DNA of 64,000 bases, taken from contig JADNRV010000139.1 of assembly GCA_015499995.1 (NCBI GenBank), positions 62,001-126,000 on the forward strand, given 5' to 3'. Positions 1-13,004 of the stretch are shown here, one piece after another. The stretch is from Flammula alnicola. Lineage: Eukaryota; Basidiomycota; Agaricomycetes; Agaricales; Strophariaceae. Numbering within the stretch: the first letter of the stretch is position 1; every line of letters starts with the position of its first letter. A model generated the notes under the pieces. That model ran no database searches. It was not told the origin of the DNA and saw only the letters and a list, made by a program, of their open reading frames with translations. A program made the translations under genes and the position numbers.

Positions 1-830
1 TTTTGATAAAATAAATAGATATTGTGCTGCTCACTCCCGTCGCGCGTGTGTCTCTTGCATGGTCCCAAATGCGGGAGTGATCTGCCTCGCTTGCAAGTGT
101 GAATGAATTGGGAGAGGCGATGGCCTGATTGATGAGCTCAATCATCTTCTTTATCTGTCTCCTGTTCATGTGAGCGTCCAACATGACCTCAGAAACTTCG
201 AAGTCAAGACGGGTTGGAAAAGGGCGCCATGGATTTTCGTCCTTTGGGATAGCGCTGTTGGGTTCAAGTTCTTCTGGACTGTCGGTATATTCCTGAAAGC
301 TGAAAGATTCTGTCTCCATCAGAGAATGTGGGTGATACTCTATCCGTATTTCATTCATTTCAGGCTCTTGCTCATTGTCAAGACCAGTAGGCGGGTGAAT
401 CTCTGCCTCGAATTCATCAGCCTCATGATAGTCGTCATGATGATCAAAGGCCCAATCTTCTTTAAGAATACCCGTGAGATAAATTGAATAGGTAGAGCAT
501 TAGATAAAGTACCTCGGTCTTCATGAACAATTCGTGCATTCGCTTCAGGCATTGGTCCAGCGTTGTCGATCATGGCAGCATCCCAAGCCGCCAAGTCTAT
601 TGTAATGTATAAGTGAGTAGAGGAAATATAAGTAATCTATTAGTAAACCACTGACCAGCAGCCCTTTCCTGCTCTACGAAATTGCGGAAAGCAACATCTG
701 TGGGATCAGGTTCAGCCCTGTCGATGGGTCGCTCTGGGCATCTTGCTTCATGGTTTTTAACGCCGCGTGCACTATAGTCGTGGCCGCAGAATTGGCAAGC
801 AACCAAAGCGGATGAAAGTCGGGGTGGCAT
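1..830 (-). CDS. Plavaka-like transposase, 5' part, cut by window edge
   Basis: Three exons read on the minus strand: 830-656, 596-513 and 456 to beyond position 1, joined with consistent phases (1 and 1). The protein starts MPPRLSSALVACQFCG and has a Cys/His zinc-finger-like cluster (CQFCG...HEARC) in the first 35 residues. It then runs through an acidic linker into the segment PWRPFPTRLDFEVSEVML, which resembles the region just before the catalytic domain in fungal Plavaka-type transposases. That family is known for an N-terminal zinc finger followed by an RNase-H-like DDE domain. The catalytic part would lie left of the window, so intactness cannot be judged. An upstream ATG at 890 is possible, but 830 gives the zinc finger directly at the N-terminus. 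The repeat field to the right may be this element's terminal region. Confidence 0.6.
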
Positions 831-1009
831 TTTAAGTTTGAGTTCTAAGAGTGGGGAGCTTTGGTGTTGGAGAATTGTTCGATCCTCCATGGCCTTTTGT
901 AGCTGCAGGAAGTGCTATGGATAGGGATATTAATTTTGGCTAGCTCTTGTGCAGTAGCTGGTAGAATCTAGAAGACTTTTCCTAACACTATTCTGTTTTA
1001 ATTCAACGC

Positions 1010-1440
1010 TTGTGCAACATTCATGTGCTGCGTGTTCAACATTAGTGTGCGCATTCAATGTGCGCATTCAAAACTAACGCTATTTTGTTTTAATTCAATG
1101 CTTGTCAACGCTAATGTGCTGCGCATTCGAAATTTAGTGTGCGCATGCAACATTAGTGTGCGTTCAACATTAGTGTGCGTTCAATATTAGTGTGCATTCA
1201 ACATTGGTGTGCGCGTTCAATGTGCGCATTCAAAACTAACACTATTTTGTTTTAATTCAACACTTGTGCAATATAGCATAGTGCAACACTAATGTGCTGC
1301 GCATTCAACATTAGTGTGCACGTTCAAAACTATCACTATTTTGTTTCAATTCAATGCATGTGCAACACTAATGGGCTGCGCGTTCAACATTAGTGTGCGC
1401 GTTCAAAACCGCTTCAAGTCCAACACTATTAGGTGTGCTG
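1010..1440. repeat. Irregular tandem repeat field (cattagtgtgcg / gcgcattcaa motifs)
   Basis: About 430 bp is built from imperfect, interleaved copies of short motifs such as aacattagtgtgcg, gcgcattcaa, ctaatgtgctgcgc and actattttgttttaattcaa. Unit order and spacing vary, so this is not a simple satellite. It lies 180 bp upstream of the Plavaka-like transposase start and could be the subterminal repeat region of that element. No TIR pair can be tested because the other end is outside the window. Confidence 0.7.
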
Positions 1441-4175
1441 CGCGGTCTACCGTCTAATACCGTCAAACGGCAGTTATTTCTTCTACATAGGAATACTCTA
1501 AATATGTAATAGGTTCGATTCATCTGTTTACTTTAGCCGCAGAATTAAGCCTGACTTGTGCAGAGGCCGGGAAGTACAACAATGGTGACATCCGAATTCC
1601 GATCTGTCCAGCTGAAGTTCTAGCGAGACAAATCGGAATTCGGAAGTGCAGCAATGCTATATTTAGATTGCGCGTTATCAAGCCAGCACAGCCGTGATGT
1701 TATCCCGTTTAGGATAATCATGAGATGTCATCATTTTTAGACATTAACAGGGCTCTTATTAGGGAAAAACCGGCCCTTGTCAGGGCTGCGCCTAAACAGG
1801 CACTTTGGAACTTTCCGACATGGGGGGCACTTGACATTATTTCCATTTTGGGTTTTCTGGTTTGCTTTCCTCTCAGATGTTCAGACAGCGGAAATTAGGA
1901 TAAATAGAACATGTATTGCATTGAAACTACTACAACAGGTGCCCCAAAGTATATAGAAAATGATATGGGGCTCAATGACCACCAAATGCTGCTTGTTCCG
2001 TACCAATCCTTCTCTCCCCAACCTCCTCATCCACCAGTGAGCCCAATCAACTACAAAGACTTCTGTAAAAACATAAATGAGTAGGATGAACGGTCTTCCC
2101 AGAAGCTAAGATGGACCCAAGCACAGAGGAGACCCAAGCCCGAGGGAGCAGGACCTAGAACCGAGCCCCAAGCCAAGTAACGGTAAGCACCAAGTACCGA
2201 GCGTCACAAGGGAGATGTACCAGGGGATCCGCAGGCAGATAGGATACAAGGATGGTGGTAGCTGCAACATAAAAGAATGTCAGTATATTATAAGAAAAGA
2301 GGGAGGGCGCATTGCACAGAGGAATGACACAGAGTTGGGAGGGAGTTGAAGAGAGAAAGGGCAGGAAGCGAAGGAAGCGAAGGCAGCGAAGTTGATTCAT
2401 TTTGCGGAGTTTGTCTGAGTTTGAACGGACTTGCGAGAAATCAAGAGTCACGCATGCGCACAGACCCATTGCCAATGACGAGCCACAAAGCTTCCTGACG
2501 GCAATAACAGTGGTGGGAAAGGTACCATTTAGAATTCTAATGAGTATTGAACATTTTTTTCAAACTTTTGAATGCCATTTCACTCAGATATCAAAAAGGT
2601 AGCTACATCTAGTGGACACCTCGAAACGGAACACTGTGGCCAGATTCTCCACAGCTGGTGGGCAGCTGGCGTCGCGCAGCTGTGCTGAACCTGACTGCCA
2701 CGCCCTGACATGCTAATCAATCAGCCCCAGATCAGGAAATTGATCCAGCTGCCATCAACCCGTGACCCAAATGACGGTGATATCTGTCGTGCTCTCGTTC
2801 TAAATGAGGAGATAATGGCCACATTCGGATTTGGATAAGCAGGCGGACGAAAACCGGGGGACCCCGGCCACTGCGACCACATCGTCAAGTTCTCTGCCAG
2901 TGGACTTCTTTCAACTCGGGTTTCAACGTTTCAACGTCAACCTTCGTATCGAGCAAGGAGAACACCTAAGCGTTTATCTTGCGCATGTCGTCATTCAGCT
3001 TTCTCGTCGAAAACACTCTTCGATAACTCGTCACTCGTGTTTGGGGGTCGCTGCCAGCTGGGAGTCAAACATCGCATTCAATGGCAAATGCAAAGCGCCT
3101 TTCAGTTGAATGGTTCTCAATCTTGCCTTGACTTAACTCTCGCCGACTCGAATGCATTGGCCGAAGTATGCAGAAGGCTCTGATCAACGAATAACGATAA
3201 AGCTAGGAAGCTACCAGGCAAGATGCCCTATTGTTGCTGGTTCCTCTAACTGGATGGCGCTGGTAGGCACTCTACTTAACGGGAAGGTTGAAAGTCTCAG
3301 ATTTAATGCTACAATTAGATAGCCCTCAACAACTCAGGTCTTCCAGCGAAGGGCCTTTTTTACGCCAACTATGGATGCTTGCACATTTCTCAATTTCTAC
3401 ACCACGTTGAGCTATCTGTAGCCTTTTATGCCATTAGGGATCTCATTTCACAATGCGTAGGCGCATTGACCAGAAGAGCCAAGCAGGATGCACCTGCCTC
3501 GTATGGTGGGACATGCTTTGGCCGTCCAAGCTAGAAGAAGGACTGAACATTTTGCCGCTTGAGTTGCAGTGGAACGTTTCTGGATCCTCGGCACGTTCTC
3601 GCAAATAATCCCCTTTGCCTTTGCGGACAGGCTTTCTATACAGTTTAGCTGTCCCTAAAGTTGGTACGGTTCGAATGACTCTCGGTGACCGTTTCGATGC
3701 GGATATTTAACAATAATCGAGAGGCTTGGAGGCTATATAACGTGAGCGTTCATTTGCCCTAGATCTTGCTTTCAAGCTAAAGCGCTGCTGTCTCGACCAT
3801 TTCAGGTACACTTCGATGGAAACGAGGCGGTTTCAAAAATGCTCAGTGCTACATTTCCTTTTGTAGAACGGAAGTTTGGACAGGATTTGTTTGTATCCTC
3901 AGAATACAACATAGCCTCCGTTTAGTGCCACTAAGCGACACGCAACAATCAAGCGGGGTCGCATAGTCCGATTCCTTTTAACGCGACTCCCTGCGAAGCC
4001 TGAGATCTGCCCTCTACTGCAACCTATCTTTCCTCCGAGCGACTTCGATTCAAACCGATCGCAATTTAACGACTACGGGCACCATTTATTCTTCATATCC
4101 GCACCATTCTCTATCACCAGAAGTTGGGTTCCAGGAACGACATTCTGCTACTGCCGCCAGAATCGACCATACAAG
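1441..4175. other. Intergenic, no supported gene
   Basis: Only short ORFs without family features occur here, for example minus 2475-2155 and plus 2831-3109. A TATATAA at 3734-3740 lies about 440 bp upstream of the next gene's ATG. Apart from the hairpin at 1591-1644 I see no structure. Confidence 0.5.
1591..1644. repeat. 13-bp perfect inverted repeat (hairpin)
   Basis: tccgaattccgat (1591-1603) and its reverse complement (1632-1644) flank a 28-nt spacer. Each arm also contains an EcoRI-like gaattc palindrome. Function unknown. Confidence 0.7.
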
Positions 4176-6742
4176 ATGAATGCCCACCTTCGGCTCGTTG
4201 ATATGTCAGATTTGCATTCTTTGCCTTCTGTCTCTCCTCAGCCCCTAGTCGAGGAAAATACCACCCAAGAAGCCACTCAGAATGTATCCCTCAAGGGTAA
4301 ACAAAAGCGAAAGCTTGACAGCGAACCTCAGGAAAATGCGTCCCAGCCAAAGAGACCCAGAACTCAGGAGGAGATGACACCCTTGCTGCCATCCAATAAT
4401 ATTGTGGCCGTAATGCAGGTTTCAGGCACCCTTCCTTCATACTCGCAACCCTCTAGCTCGAACGTAGTTGATCAAGGCCACGGCACTCCGATTTTGGTAG
4501 AGTTAATTTTATCATCTTAACTTAGCTCGCAACTAACAACACATTCGTCCCTCTTTCCAGCCTAGCGACGAATTCCGTGAGGGGCTTCGAAAACAATCAA
4601 GACAATTGATCAACTTTTTTGACGATACTAAATTGGGCTGCAAAGCTATCCAGTTGGTCAGTCTTTTTTGTCTTTTTATTGTTGATTATAATTGAAATTT
4701 GTAATGCAGTGGATACGAAACGGAGGCCTCGTTGACACGCTCGAGGATATGCAGAGATATACCCGACTCATCAACGGCGAACTGTTTCCACCCATCCTAA
4801 AACACTTCGACTCTCGCGAAAAATCATTTGCCGATTACACGCATATTGCCATCTTCCAAGTTCTCTCGGCCTTGCTCGTCATCTACCGAAATATATCCAA
4901 GATACCAGGGCTTGTCGCAATAAGCCCTGTCGGAGAGCTATTCGTCGCAATGACTGAAGCAGACAGGCAACGAGTAATCAATGATTTGGAGCACCTTTCA
5001 ACGGTACGTATTTTGGTTGCCACTATACTATGTGCTACCGAGTTCTGATTCGTTTTATCCACCGCTAGAGTGGGCCCAGTATTCCTCGATTTCCTACACC
5101 ACAACACGGCATCGACAAATTCCATCCTTTTTTCTTTCACCCAAGAAACACAGTGTTGTTATCTATCTTTCCGCGACATCGGTTACAACACGCTAATACA
5201 GCTGGGGTTGTCACTCACAACCCAATAATGCCTCTAATATCTGTGACGCCCCCCAGAAATCCACCCGTCTGCGCTACCACAGGGTACAATCCAAGCAATC
5301 AGATGCCACATCCTGGCACACGCATTATGCACGTTTTGCTAAATCGAATCGCAACACCACCGGATGGGCCGACTCAACATAAGCCAAATAACTCTCTGAC
5401 GCATAACATATTTCCTCGTGCAATGATGGGTCAGCCCGATATACCTTCAGAGCATAATCGAATGAGAGCCAATGCTCAACCTGTCCGATTCGCATTGCCA
5501 CTGACTTACGATCGTCAAGCAGCAATGCAGCCCACTCAGCATCGGACTTTCTCGGGCTATTCGCAATTCGGAGCAAACTCCCTGGCCACAGGCTCGAGGC
5601 AGACAGTCCATCGAATGCCCACCCAGCCCTTCGAACGCACTCGACTAATGCCAAATCTCCAACCTTCTACCAATGCCATGTTTCTTCAGAACGGGATGAT
5701 CCCGCGACCACCCACGTTCATGCAGAACTGTCATCAAGGACTGAATCTACCGAAGACTCAGCATAGTGGCTATGTCAATCCAGGGCCTGCCCGACCAGAG
5801 CAGTTAACTTCACAATTCGTTCCAGAGTCTGTTCAGCATGCATATGGAATAAGTCCTTTCCAACTTCGAGGCCATGGCCCCATCGCTCATCCTGCATGGG
5901 CGGAAAGTAGTCAATCTGTGGCGTTCAAGGGAACGTTGCCTCAACGATTTATGGACTGGCCAATCCACCAAGGACAATCGGCCGCTTGGACCAATACAAC
6001 TACATCGTCTTTACACTTCCGCCTCGATGTTTCGCAAGAGCATGGCCACTGCGACCAGAAGACCATGCAAACCGACAAGCTCGAACCTACTAAGGACAGC
6101 GTTGAGCATTTGGACGACTTACAAGAATCTGTCAGCCAGCCAAATACCAGTCGAGAAGCGGACCTCGAGGACCCTCATGCGGATATTGATTCAATGTACG
6201 GGGATGAAGCCCTGTACTACGATACAACACCTCTTCCATCCTCCGACCTTGCCAACTCTGAGGACAGCTCGGCTGGCGTAGATGTCTTTCCTTCATTGAC
6301 AGAGTTAGACACAGATCCAAATATCTCTTCTCATTCTCAGTCCATACTAAGCGGGCAGTCGGAAGCTCGAAGAACGGACGAGCTCCAACGAGCAATGGGC
6401 GAGCAGTTTGAGGCGCAATCTGTTCCAGACGAGGTTGCGACGCAGGAGACCACCGACAACTCGAACGTTCAAGCACTCCATGATGAATTGATTTCACCTT
6501 TTCACAATGAACACGAACTCCCAATAAACAATGAAGACCACGACTCCCCTACCTCTGGAAATCTCGGCGATCCCTTAGCTTCTAGGTCAGAGGAACAATC
6601 ATCGGCGAGAGATCTTCCCGATGATCCTTTTTGGCGGATGATATACCTTGAGAGCATTGACATAGGTTTATCTCTTACGCCCCCCGCTCAGGAATCTCTT
6701 GAACTTGAACTCATACTTAGCCAAACAGACAATCTCTTTTGA
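4176..6742 (+). CDS. Hypothetical protein, Pro/Gln/Ser-rich, possible nuclear protein
   Basis: Four exons, 4176-4496, 4561-4656, 4710-5003 and 5069-6742, join with all phases 0 and encode about 794 residues. I do not recognise a family. Residues 40-65 carry a basic stretch (GKQKRKLDSE, then QPKRPRTQ) that looks like a bipartite nuclear localisation signal. Residues about 110-235, spread over exons 2-3, look folded and mostly helical. The large last exon is low-complexity, Pro/Gln/Asn/Met-rich, and becomes acidic towards the C-terminus. The overall look (NLS, small helical domain, long disordered acidic tail) would suit a transcription-associated protein, but that is inference only. The start is the first ATG after a stop-rich leader. 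Confidence 0.65.
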
Positions 6743-7180
6743 ATAATTCTACTCCTGAAAGACATACTCTACTGTATATGACCAAAATAATACTTAATGA
6801 TGTACCTTATGATACTGGAGAATAACATTACTTTCCATCCAGTTCTGGTCGAATAAGCATGACCGTTACAAAGCTTGCATCATATCTTTCTCCCCTCCAT
6901 GATCGACAGTAGTCGACAGCGCGATACTCGCTACAGCTTCCACGGCACCTCGGTGGAGGCCGCAACGCTCGGGTTTCCATATGTCGCCAGTAAGGTCGTT
7001 CCTCATTATATACATTGTACCAGTTGTCAAGTTCTGCTCAAACTAAAGGCAAAGTTACTTTTGCTGCGGTGTAAGCCATAGAGTGGTAAACAGGCCGAAA
7101 TGTTTCCAAGAATGTAAGACCTCTTGACTTGTTGTTCTGAAAATTTTAGATATAAAATTACTATTTGTTAAAAATCGTCA
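6743..7180. other. Convergent intergenic region
   Basis: Lies between the 3' ends of a plus-strand and a minus-strand gene. It is AT-rich with no supported gene. A 68-codon ORF at 6875-7081 has no family features. Confidence 0.5.
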
Positions 7181-10100
7181 TTATCCCGGCCGACGGCGGC
7201 GTAGAGAGTCAGTGTTTTGGCTTTGTAGGTCAGTTGATTCCTGATGCGTCACGCTAATTGACGATGAGCCAGCCAGCGCACCAGCGGCGCTCGTGGGCGG
7301 GATATCGTCTCTGCCCCAATCACTACCTCCAAAGCTTGCAGTTTCTTGAGCAGAGGCCAGAGGGGATCGGAAGCGTACACGATTTTCACGTGTGTCAGGA
7401 TCCCTATAATTTGGGTAAGGGTCGCCCCAGTTGTCGTCCTCATTCGGACTGGCCGAATCTGCCGCAGTAAGATCAGTGACTCGACGATCGTTTCGTATCT
7501 CGGCCATACGAGGGGTCGGGGGCGGACTATCAGTCAGTTGAGTCGTTGTCGACAATATCCTGGGTGTGGGGGATACGATACCAGGCGGAACAGGTATTTC
7601 TTGTTTATCACTTCGAGAATTGCCTGAGCGATGGGTTCCGTTCTCAGTGGGGCGATTATTGCCCGGGCTGGCGGTTCCTGGGGTTTGAGAGTGTGCATCT
7701 GGTGCACTTGATCGCCGCCTGGACCTCCGAACTGGAGAAGCCTTCTCAGAGGACGACTCGGTGTCACTCTCTATATAAATGTGCACGGGTAATGGAGTTT
7801 GGTACGGTTGGTTCGAAGGAGGGACGTTGGGAGTTTGTGAAGGGCCCAATGGATTGGACATGGTTGCCGGGTCTAGGTAAGGTGAAAACCCGTAAGGAAG
7901 GTATGGCACCTGTCCACCTAGCGGGAGGGCGTAAGGATGATTCGTGGACCGTGCCTCGACAGCCTTCAACTTCTGCCAATCGTCTATCCATGTCCTCCAA
8001 TCTTTATCCAGGGCTTCGCCATAATCCCTGAACGTGCCTGTAATGAGCCCTCCGTTGAGTACTCCTAATCCTAGAACAGCGCTCATTACGATGCGAATCG
8101 CAAGGAGGGCTCCGTCCGAGAGATTTGTAGGAGTAACATTGCCATCTGGAGTCGCTCGCCAGACAAAAGACATGATGGCCGCAATAAAAAGAAGGATAGA
8201 CCTGCCATGCGGGTTAGATTGTGGGATTTGTATTACAGATTAAATGTATATTTACCAAGTAAGCCAGACAGCTGGCATGGCCAGCAAAACCCACACATTC
8301 CATATGACCGATTCAGACGAACCAACAACAGCCTATAAAGATATCAGACGGATTACATTTAGTCAACAACCAAGCATTGAACTTAAGCAAACGACTCACT
8401 TTTGCCCATTCGACAGCCGCATATGTCTTGCGCATGGTGCCAAAACGGATGATGTACATGCATCCAAAAAGGAGGCTGATTAACGCGCAGATCAGCGAGA
8501 AGAGCGCAGCATATCTCGTAACAGGATCACTCGCAGCCGTACTAATTTGCAGGATAGTGAGGATAGCACTATCATCCCAGAGATGAGAAGGATAAAACTC
8601 GGTGATGAATATGAGATACGCACGTCAGAAGCATGACTGATACAATGTTAAAAGTTTCCCATTCGCGCATAAGCGAATCGATAAAAGATTCCCAAGATAT
8701 CTTCAGCCTCTCGTATTGAGGTCGAATTTTTGGAGGAACAAGCTGAGACACTTGCAAGTTCATAGCAACTTTGGTAGTATCTTTGTTATCGGACCCTGCA
8801 GCCGTTTCGAACACCATTTCCGCCATCTCGTATAAATTGAGATTGGCTTCGTCGAAGATTCTTGAGACCCTGGAAAAATAAAGGGAAGGAAGGCGAAGCA
8901 GGACGTGGAAATATATCTGCCCAATTATGATCGCCACAATGGAATGAGTAGGTTCGTTAGCTGAACGAGGATAAGGAGCTTGAAAAGTGGCAGGCCGTCC
9001 GCCCTCGAAGGGCGATTTGAAGAAACTACCTACACGAGACCAAACTGATGGCTTCTGAAGGTCGTAATATGTTGGGGGAGCCAGATAGTCGGACGACGGA
9101 GATCCAGCTGAATGGACACGGGCTGGAGCATGATGACGTCTGTACGGCGAAGCAGTTCGCCGATATCTTCTTCTTGAAGGACGAGTATAATGGTCTGGGG
9201 AGCTTGGTCGGTAGGAATACGCCGGTCGCTGTATTCCTGAAGTCCAGCCATAGCCCTCATCAGCCCGTCGACCGTAAACACCATATGAGTCCTCTGGATA
9301 AGAATCTCGGCGAGAGGGACGACGTCTCGCCGGACCTTCTTCATAGGGAGCAGTCTCATACCACGATTCATCAGCCGGGCCGGGCGGTATGATTGGAGCT
9401 TCTCTGCGTGGCGTGCGTAGACGATATGGATTGTGCTCTGCGAACGATCCTGTTTCCCTCCTTTCTGGTACTGGGGTCATCACAGCTGCGGTAACCACAT
9501 CAGCCGAAGTCATACGCCGTCGAGATGGGGTAGGATCATGCTCGTATGAAAAGTCAGGTATTACAGGCGGTAAGTCGTGGTGTTCGCTTGAATAATAAGG
9601 CTGGAATTCAGGTGGCGGCCCTGGGATAGGTGACGTGCTCCTCCTACGCTGTCTGGCTGAAGGTCGGTAATAATCTCTCGATGACGGCGAGCCTGGTCGA
9701 TAGTCGTATGGAAGCTGTTGCGTTCCTGTGGGCGGTATTACAGGAGCTTCTGGATAGTATATGAAATCAGATGCATGTTTGTCAGCCTTGCTATGACTGC
9801 GAAGACGGTACGGATTGCTTTGAGAGAACGACCCTGGGTCGGGAAGTGGTGCTGGGTCTGGGAATGACCTTGAACGCTTCCTTTCCGGTGTAGCCGCCGC
9901 GACAACAACATCAGCGGAAGTCATAATTCGAGGTCGAGGAGGGTCTGAGTCCATCATAACAGGGGGTATAATAGGACGAAAAACAGGAGGAGTGTCCGAG
10001 TCCAGCGGAGGTATAAAAGGACTAAAAACAGAAGGAGGAGGAGGCAGAGGAGAGTGTGGAATCCAGGGGGAGCGATTTCGCTGGAAAGAGGATAATTGGC

Positions 10101-10830
10101 CGTTAGGTGCGTAAATGTGTGAATAGTCAACTGGAGGAGGTAATGTATATGGCATTCCCAAAGGCGACGCATACATCTGAGGTGTGGCGTAGAGGCCCAT
10201 GCCTGAGTACGGATTAGGTGGCCAACCTGCATTGACCAATGCCGGCGATGGAGCTGTAGGGTAAGAATTTGCTCGAGGAGGCCGAGGTCGGTGCGAGTGG
10301 GATTCAGCGTCATAAGCGGGGTTGAGCCGTGAACCAGGATATGAAGTAGGTGTACGTTGCACAGGGGACTCAGATCGCCTGGATGGATCAGGTCCGACTT
10401 GGTTTTGGCCAGACGAGTCGTTCTGTGATCCTTCTCGAGGACGGTTAGGAATTTGGTACGAGTCGCTTGTGGTCTGGCGCTCGCGTCCCGATATATTCGT
10501 TGGTGTCGTCGCAATATTTTGAGAGAGATTTGCAGGAAGTGGTGGATACGGCAACGGAATGGATGGAAGTGGAGATAGGGAATCAATGAGAGGGGTCTCT
10601 GTGACATTTCCGCTCTGAACTGAATTGCCTGGAGCAGGGATTGCATCCTCATCTAGTTCATAAGCTGGATCTGTACTTCGATTGCCTTGAGCGCCCAAAA
10701 TCGAATTTGAGGTGGAGTTTTCGGGTGCGGCAATATCTTCAGTCTGCCGAGAATCCGTATTGTCAAGAGAATGTCCAAGAGACGCTCTATTTTCAGAAGA
10801 ATCGACCACAGAGTTGTTGTTGCCCAACAT
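7181..10830 (-). CDS. Large Pro/Ser/Arg-rich polytopic membrane protein (Agaricomycete family)
   Basis: Four exons on the minus strand, 10830-8624, 8568-8400, 8332-8256 and 8201-7181, join in frame to about 1157 residues. The first about 600 residues are disordered, rich in Pro, Ser, Arg and Tyr, with an internal duplication (MTSADVV, NPYRLR and IPP blocks occur twice). A membrane domain of about four hydrophobic helices follows, spread over exons 1-4 (including ALFSLICALISLLFGCMYII, VWVLLAMPAVWLTWSILLF and IRIVMSAVLGLGVLNGG). The conserved block DYGEALDKDWRTWIDDWQ comes next, then a second disordered Ser/Pro-rich tail. I recognise the helix-plus-DKDWR arrangement as a common uncharacterised family in mushroom genomes; no function is known to me. 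A 5' non-coding exon is plausible, with an acceptor just upstream of the ATG. Confidence 0.75.
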
Positions 10831-11686
10831 AGCGCCCGCCAGTAAGCGCAAGTATCTGGAGAGAAACCAGAAGTCAGGATGGTCTCCACATAGCCTCTAC
10901 GTCTTTGGGACGAGTTGCAAACATACACCTGAGAACACAAGTACCTTACTGTCGGAATGCTTGGAGTTTCGACGACTTGGACGATAGAATGGTTGAAACG
11001 GCGAATGTTTTTAAATAAACGCTATGGCTATATCTGTGATATGCCGCTCTCACCGGCATTGTGCACGAGGAGAATGTGCCTGTGGGGTGCCTTTGACATT
11101 GACACTGACAAGCCGTTAAATAAGTTTGACGAAAGGTTGGACCTGCGCCGGCCTAAGCCACCCACGAGTTGAAGGAGTTCGAGACTGGGTCCGGTTAACG
11201 AGAATATGATAGGACGACATAGTGGTTACTGGTAGACGAAGGATTTTGGACGCGTCAAAGGGAGCAGTCTGTCGGCATCAGAGCTCGGCACGGGCAATAT
11301 CCGAGGCAGGCCACTGGCCCACTCCTCGACAAATGTGCCATGATCTCTTTGCAGCTATACTTGAGCTATACGAATGGGCGTTAAAGTTTGGTTAAAGTCG
11401 TCTCTTATTATCCTTCTTCAAAACAGACCATGTCCCAGCAAATGTCACGCAGGCTGTAGTTTATCTTGGCCAAGGAGAATTAAGAATTGAGAACCGACTG
11501 GACGGCTCCGTTTCTTCTGGTGGACGTGAAGGTACTTCCTCGGTTTATGACCTCGCTACTGTGGATCTTATGGATTTATCATGACAGCATGGCGCTTGTC
11601 CATGGCAGTCCAAATTGGCTGTCCTACGAGTACACGCCGGGTATGTCTCTGTGCATTTTGCGTCACTCATTGACTCAAATCTGATA
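10831..11686. other. Intergenic, upstream of the membrane-protein gene
   Basis: Presumed promoter and leader of the minus-strand gene ending at 7181. No supported coding region; short plus-strand ORFs lack family features. Confidence 0.4.
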
Positions 11687-11688
11687 TA

Positions 11689-12278
11689 AGGTAGAGGCCA
11701 TCAGGAACTGGCTACCTTATGTAAGCGCTTATATAAGCGGCAAAATCTGGCCTTCAGGAAAAAATAAAAATTGTGGACCGTATTTTGAGTGATAATTGAC
11801 CCAAGGATGGGTAAATTTCTTTTTTTGACTTACATTGGATAGAAATGGATGTATTTAGGCTGACTTTAATGCCTTAAACGTGAAGAATTCTCCCCCAGAC
11901 CACAGACTTGCGTGTTTGAAGCGAGGTTGTCGGCATACAATGCCGCTCGGGCCGACGGTCGCCAACCTACCTATTATAGTAGCTTACATAAGAACCCTAA
12001 CCCTAAGTCGCGGCAAAATCTTAAGGTCAAAAATCTGAAAAGTTGCAGAACGAACGGGAAAGCACGAAAAAACACTCAGAAAAATCAGATTTTTCCGAGA
12101 ATGGTCAATAACTTTCTCAAAAGTTACTCAATTTTAAATTGGTCTCCTGGGAGTTGCAAGGGTGCTCAAAGGCTTCAATTCTGTGATCTCAGAAATGTGG
12201 GAAAATAGTTTGTGGCCGAGGAATAGCGAGCTCGTCATCTGCTTACATAAAGGTGCCGGTTCCTGATGGCCTCTACCT
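11689..12278. mobile_element. MITE, 590 bp, TA target duplication
   Basis: About 38-bp terminal inverted repeats start AGGTAGAGGCCATCAGGAAC at 11689; the first 20 bp match perfectly at the other end, reading back from 12278. TA dinucleotides flank both ends (11687-11688 and 12279-12280), as in Tc1/mariner-type elements. There is no transposase, so it is non-autonomous. The interior contains a two-unit CCCTAA stretch at 11995-12006. Confidence 0.85.
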
Positions 12279-12531
12279 TACTTGAATTTCAACAGGCTAC
12301 AACATCCTGAAGGACGAGTGATTTCTCTCTTTCGACATCTCTTGGAACCCCTGGAAGCTTGAAATTGTACGATCGCCGTCGATGCATAGATGCAGTAATC
12401 TGTGAGGCCTTCGAGTCGACTATCGTGGTGAGTGTATTGATTTCTTTCGCCAAGATCAAAGCTGTATAATGTGGCACTGATAGTTCTTTTTTTCACCTTC
12501 ATCAACTTAAGCATCAAGACATGCAACGTCA

Positions 12532-12640
12532 CACTGGAGGCAAACAACGAGGCGGTTGATATTGAACTGCCTTTAGGTCGGTTGATAAGGCAGTTGAAAC
12601 ACGGTTGACTCACGGTTGACTCACGTTTATTATTAATCCT
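12532..12640 (+). repeat. Left TIR and subterminal repeats of the CACTA element
   Basis: Inverted match to 22680-22788. The outer 22 bp are identical, and the inner part carries several copies of GGTTGA-like motifs that could be transposase binding sites. Confidence 0.9.
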
Positions 12641-13004
12641 AGCGGCGCCTGTCCCTAAAATAAATATGGATAAATAATGTAAATTTGAATATTTTTTAGC
12701 CCTTTCTGCGTGGCCTGCCCCTGCGTAAATCATTTTTTGAGGCCTTACATATCTATTCAAATATTTCTGAAGTAGTTTTAGAGGCACAGCTATTGCCGTG
12801 CCGTTTTTGCGCGGAATGGATGCATGCAGAATTGGGGCGATGCGGCCCGGAGTCACATGCCTATCACGGTCATGCCTAATTATCATCCCTGAAAGTCCTT
12901 TGTTCTCTGACGCGAAGGGCGCATACGACTGCACGATGCATTCTACACATGTCTGTCCGCATTTTTAATAAAATATATCCTAGTTTCTCCCCTCATCTTT
13001 CTCT

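Noticed and set aside
1010..1440. CRISPR-like array of short repeats
   Set aside because: Units are irregular in length and order, without constant repeats and unique spacers, and the DNA is eukaryotic.
2155..2475. Minus-strand ORF of 106 codons
   Set aside because: Cys/Leu-rich composition without domain features, no splice context and no start evidence.
11995..12006. Telomere
   Set aside because: Only two CCCTAA units, inside a bounded MITE with its own target duplication.
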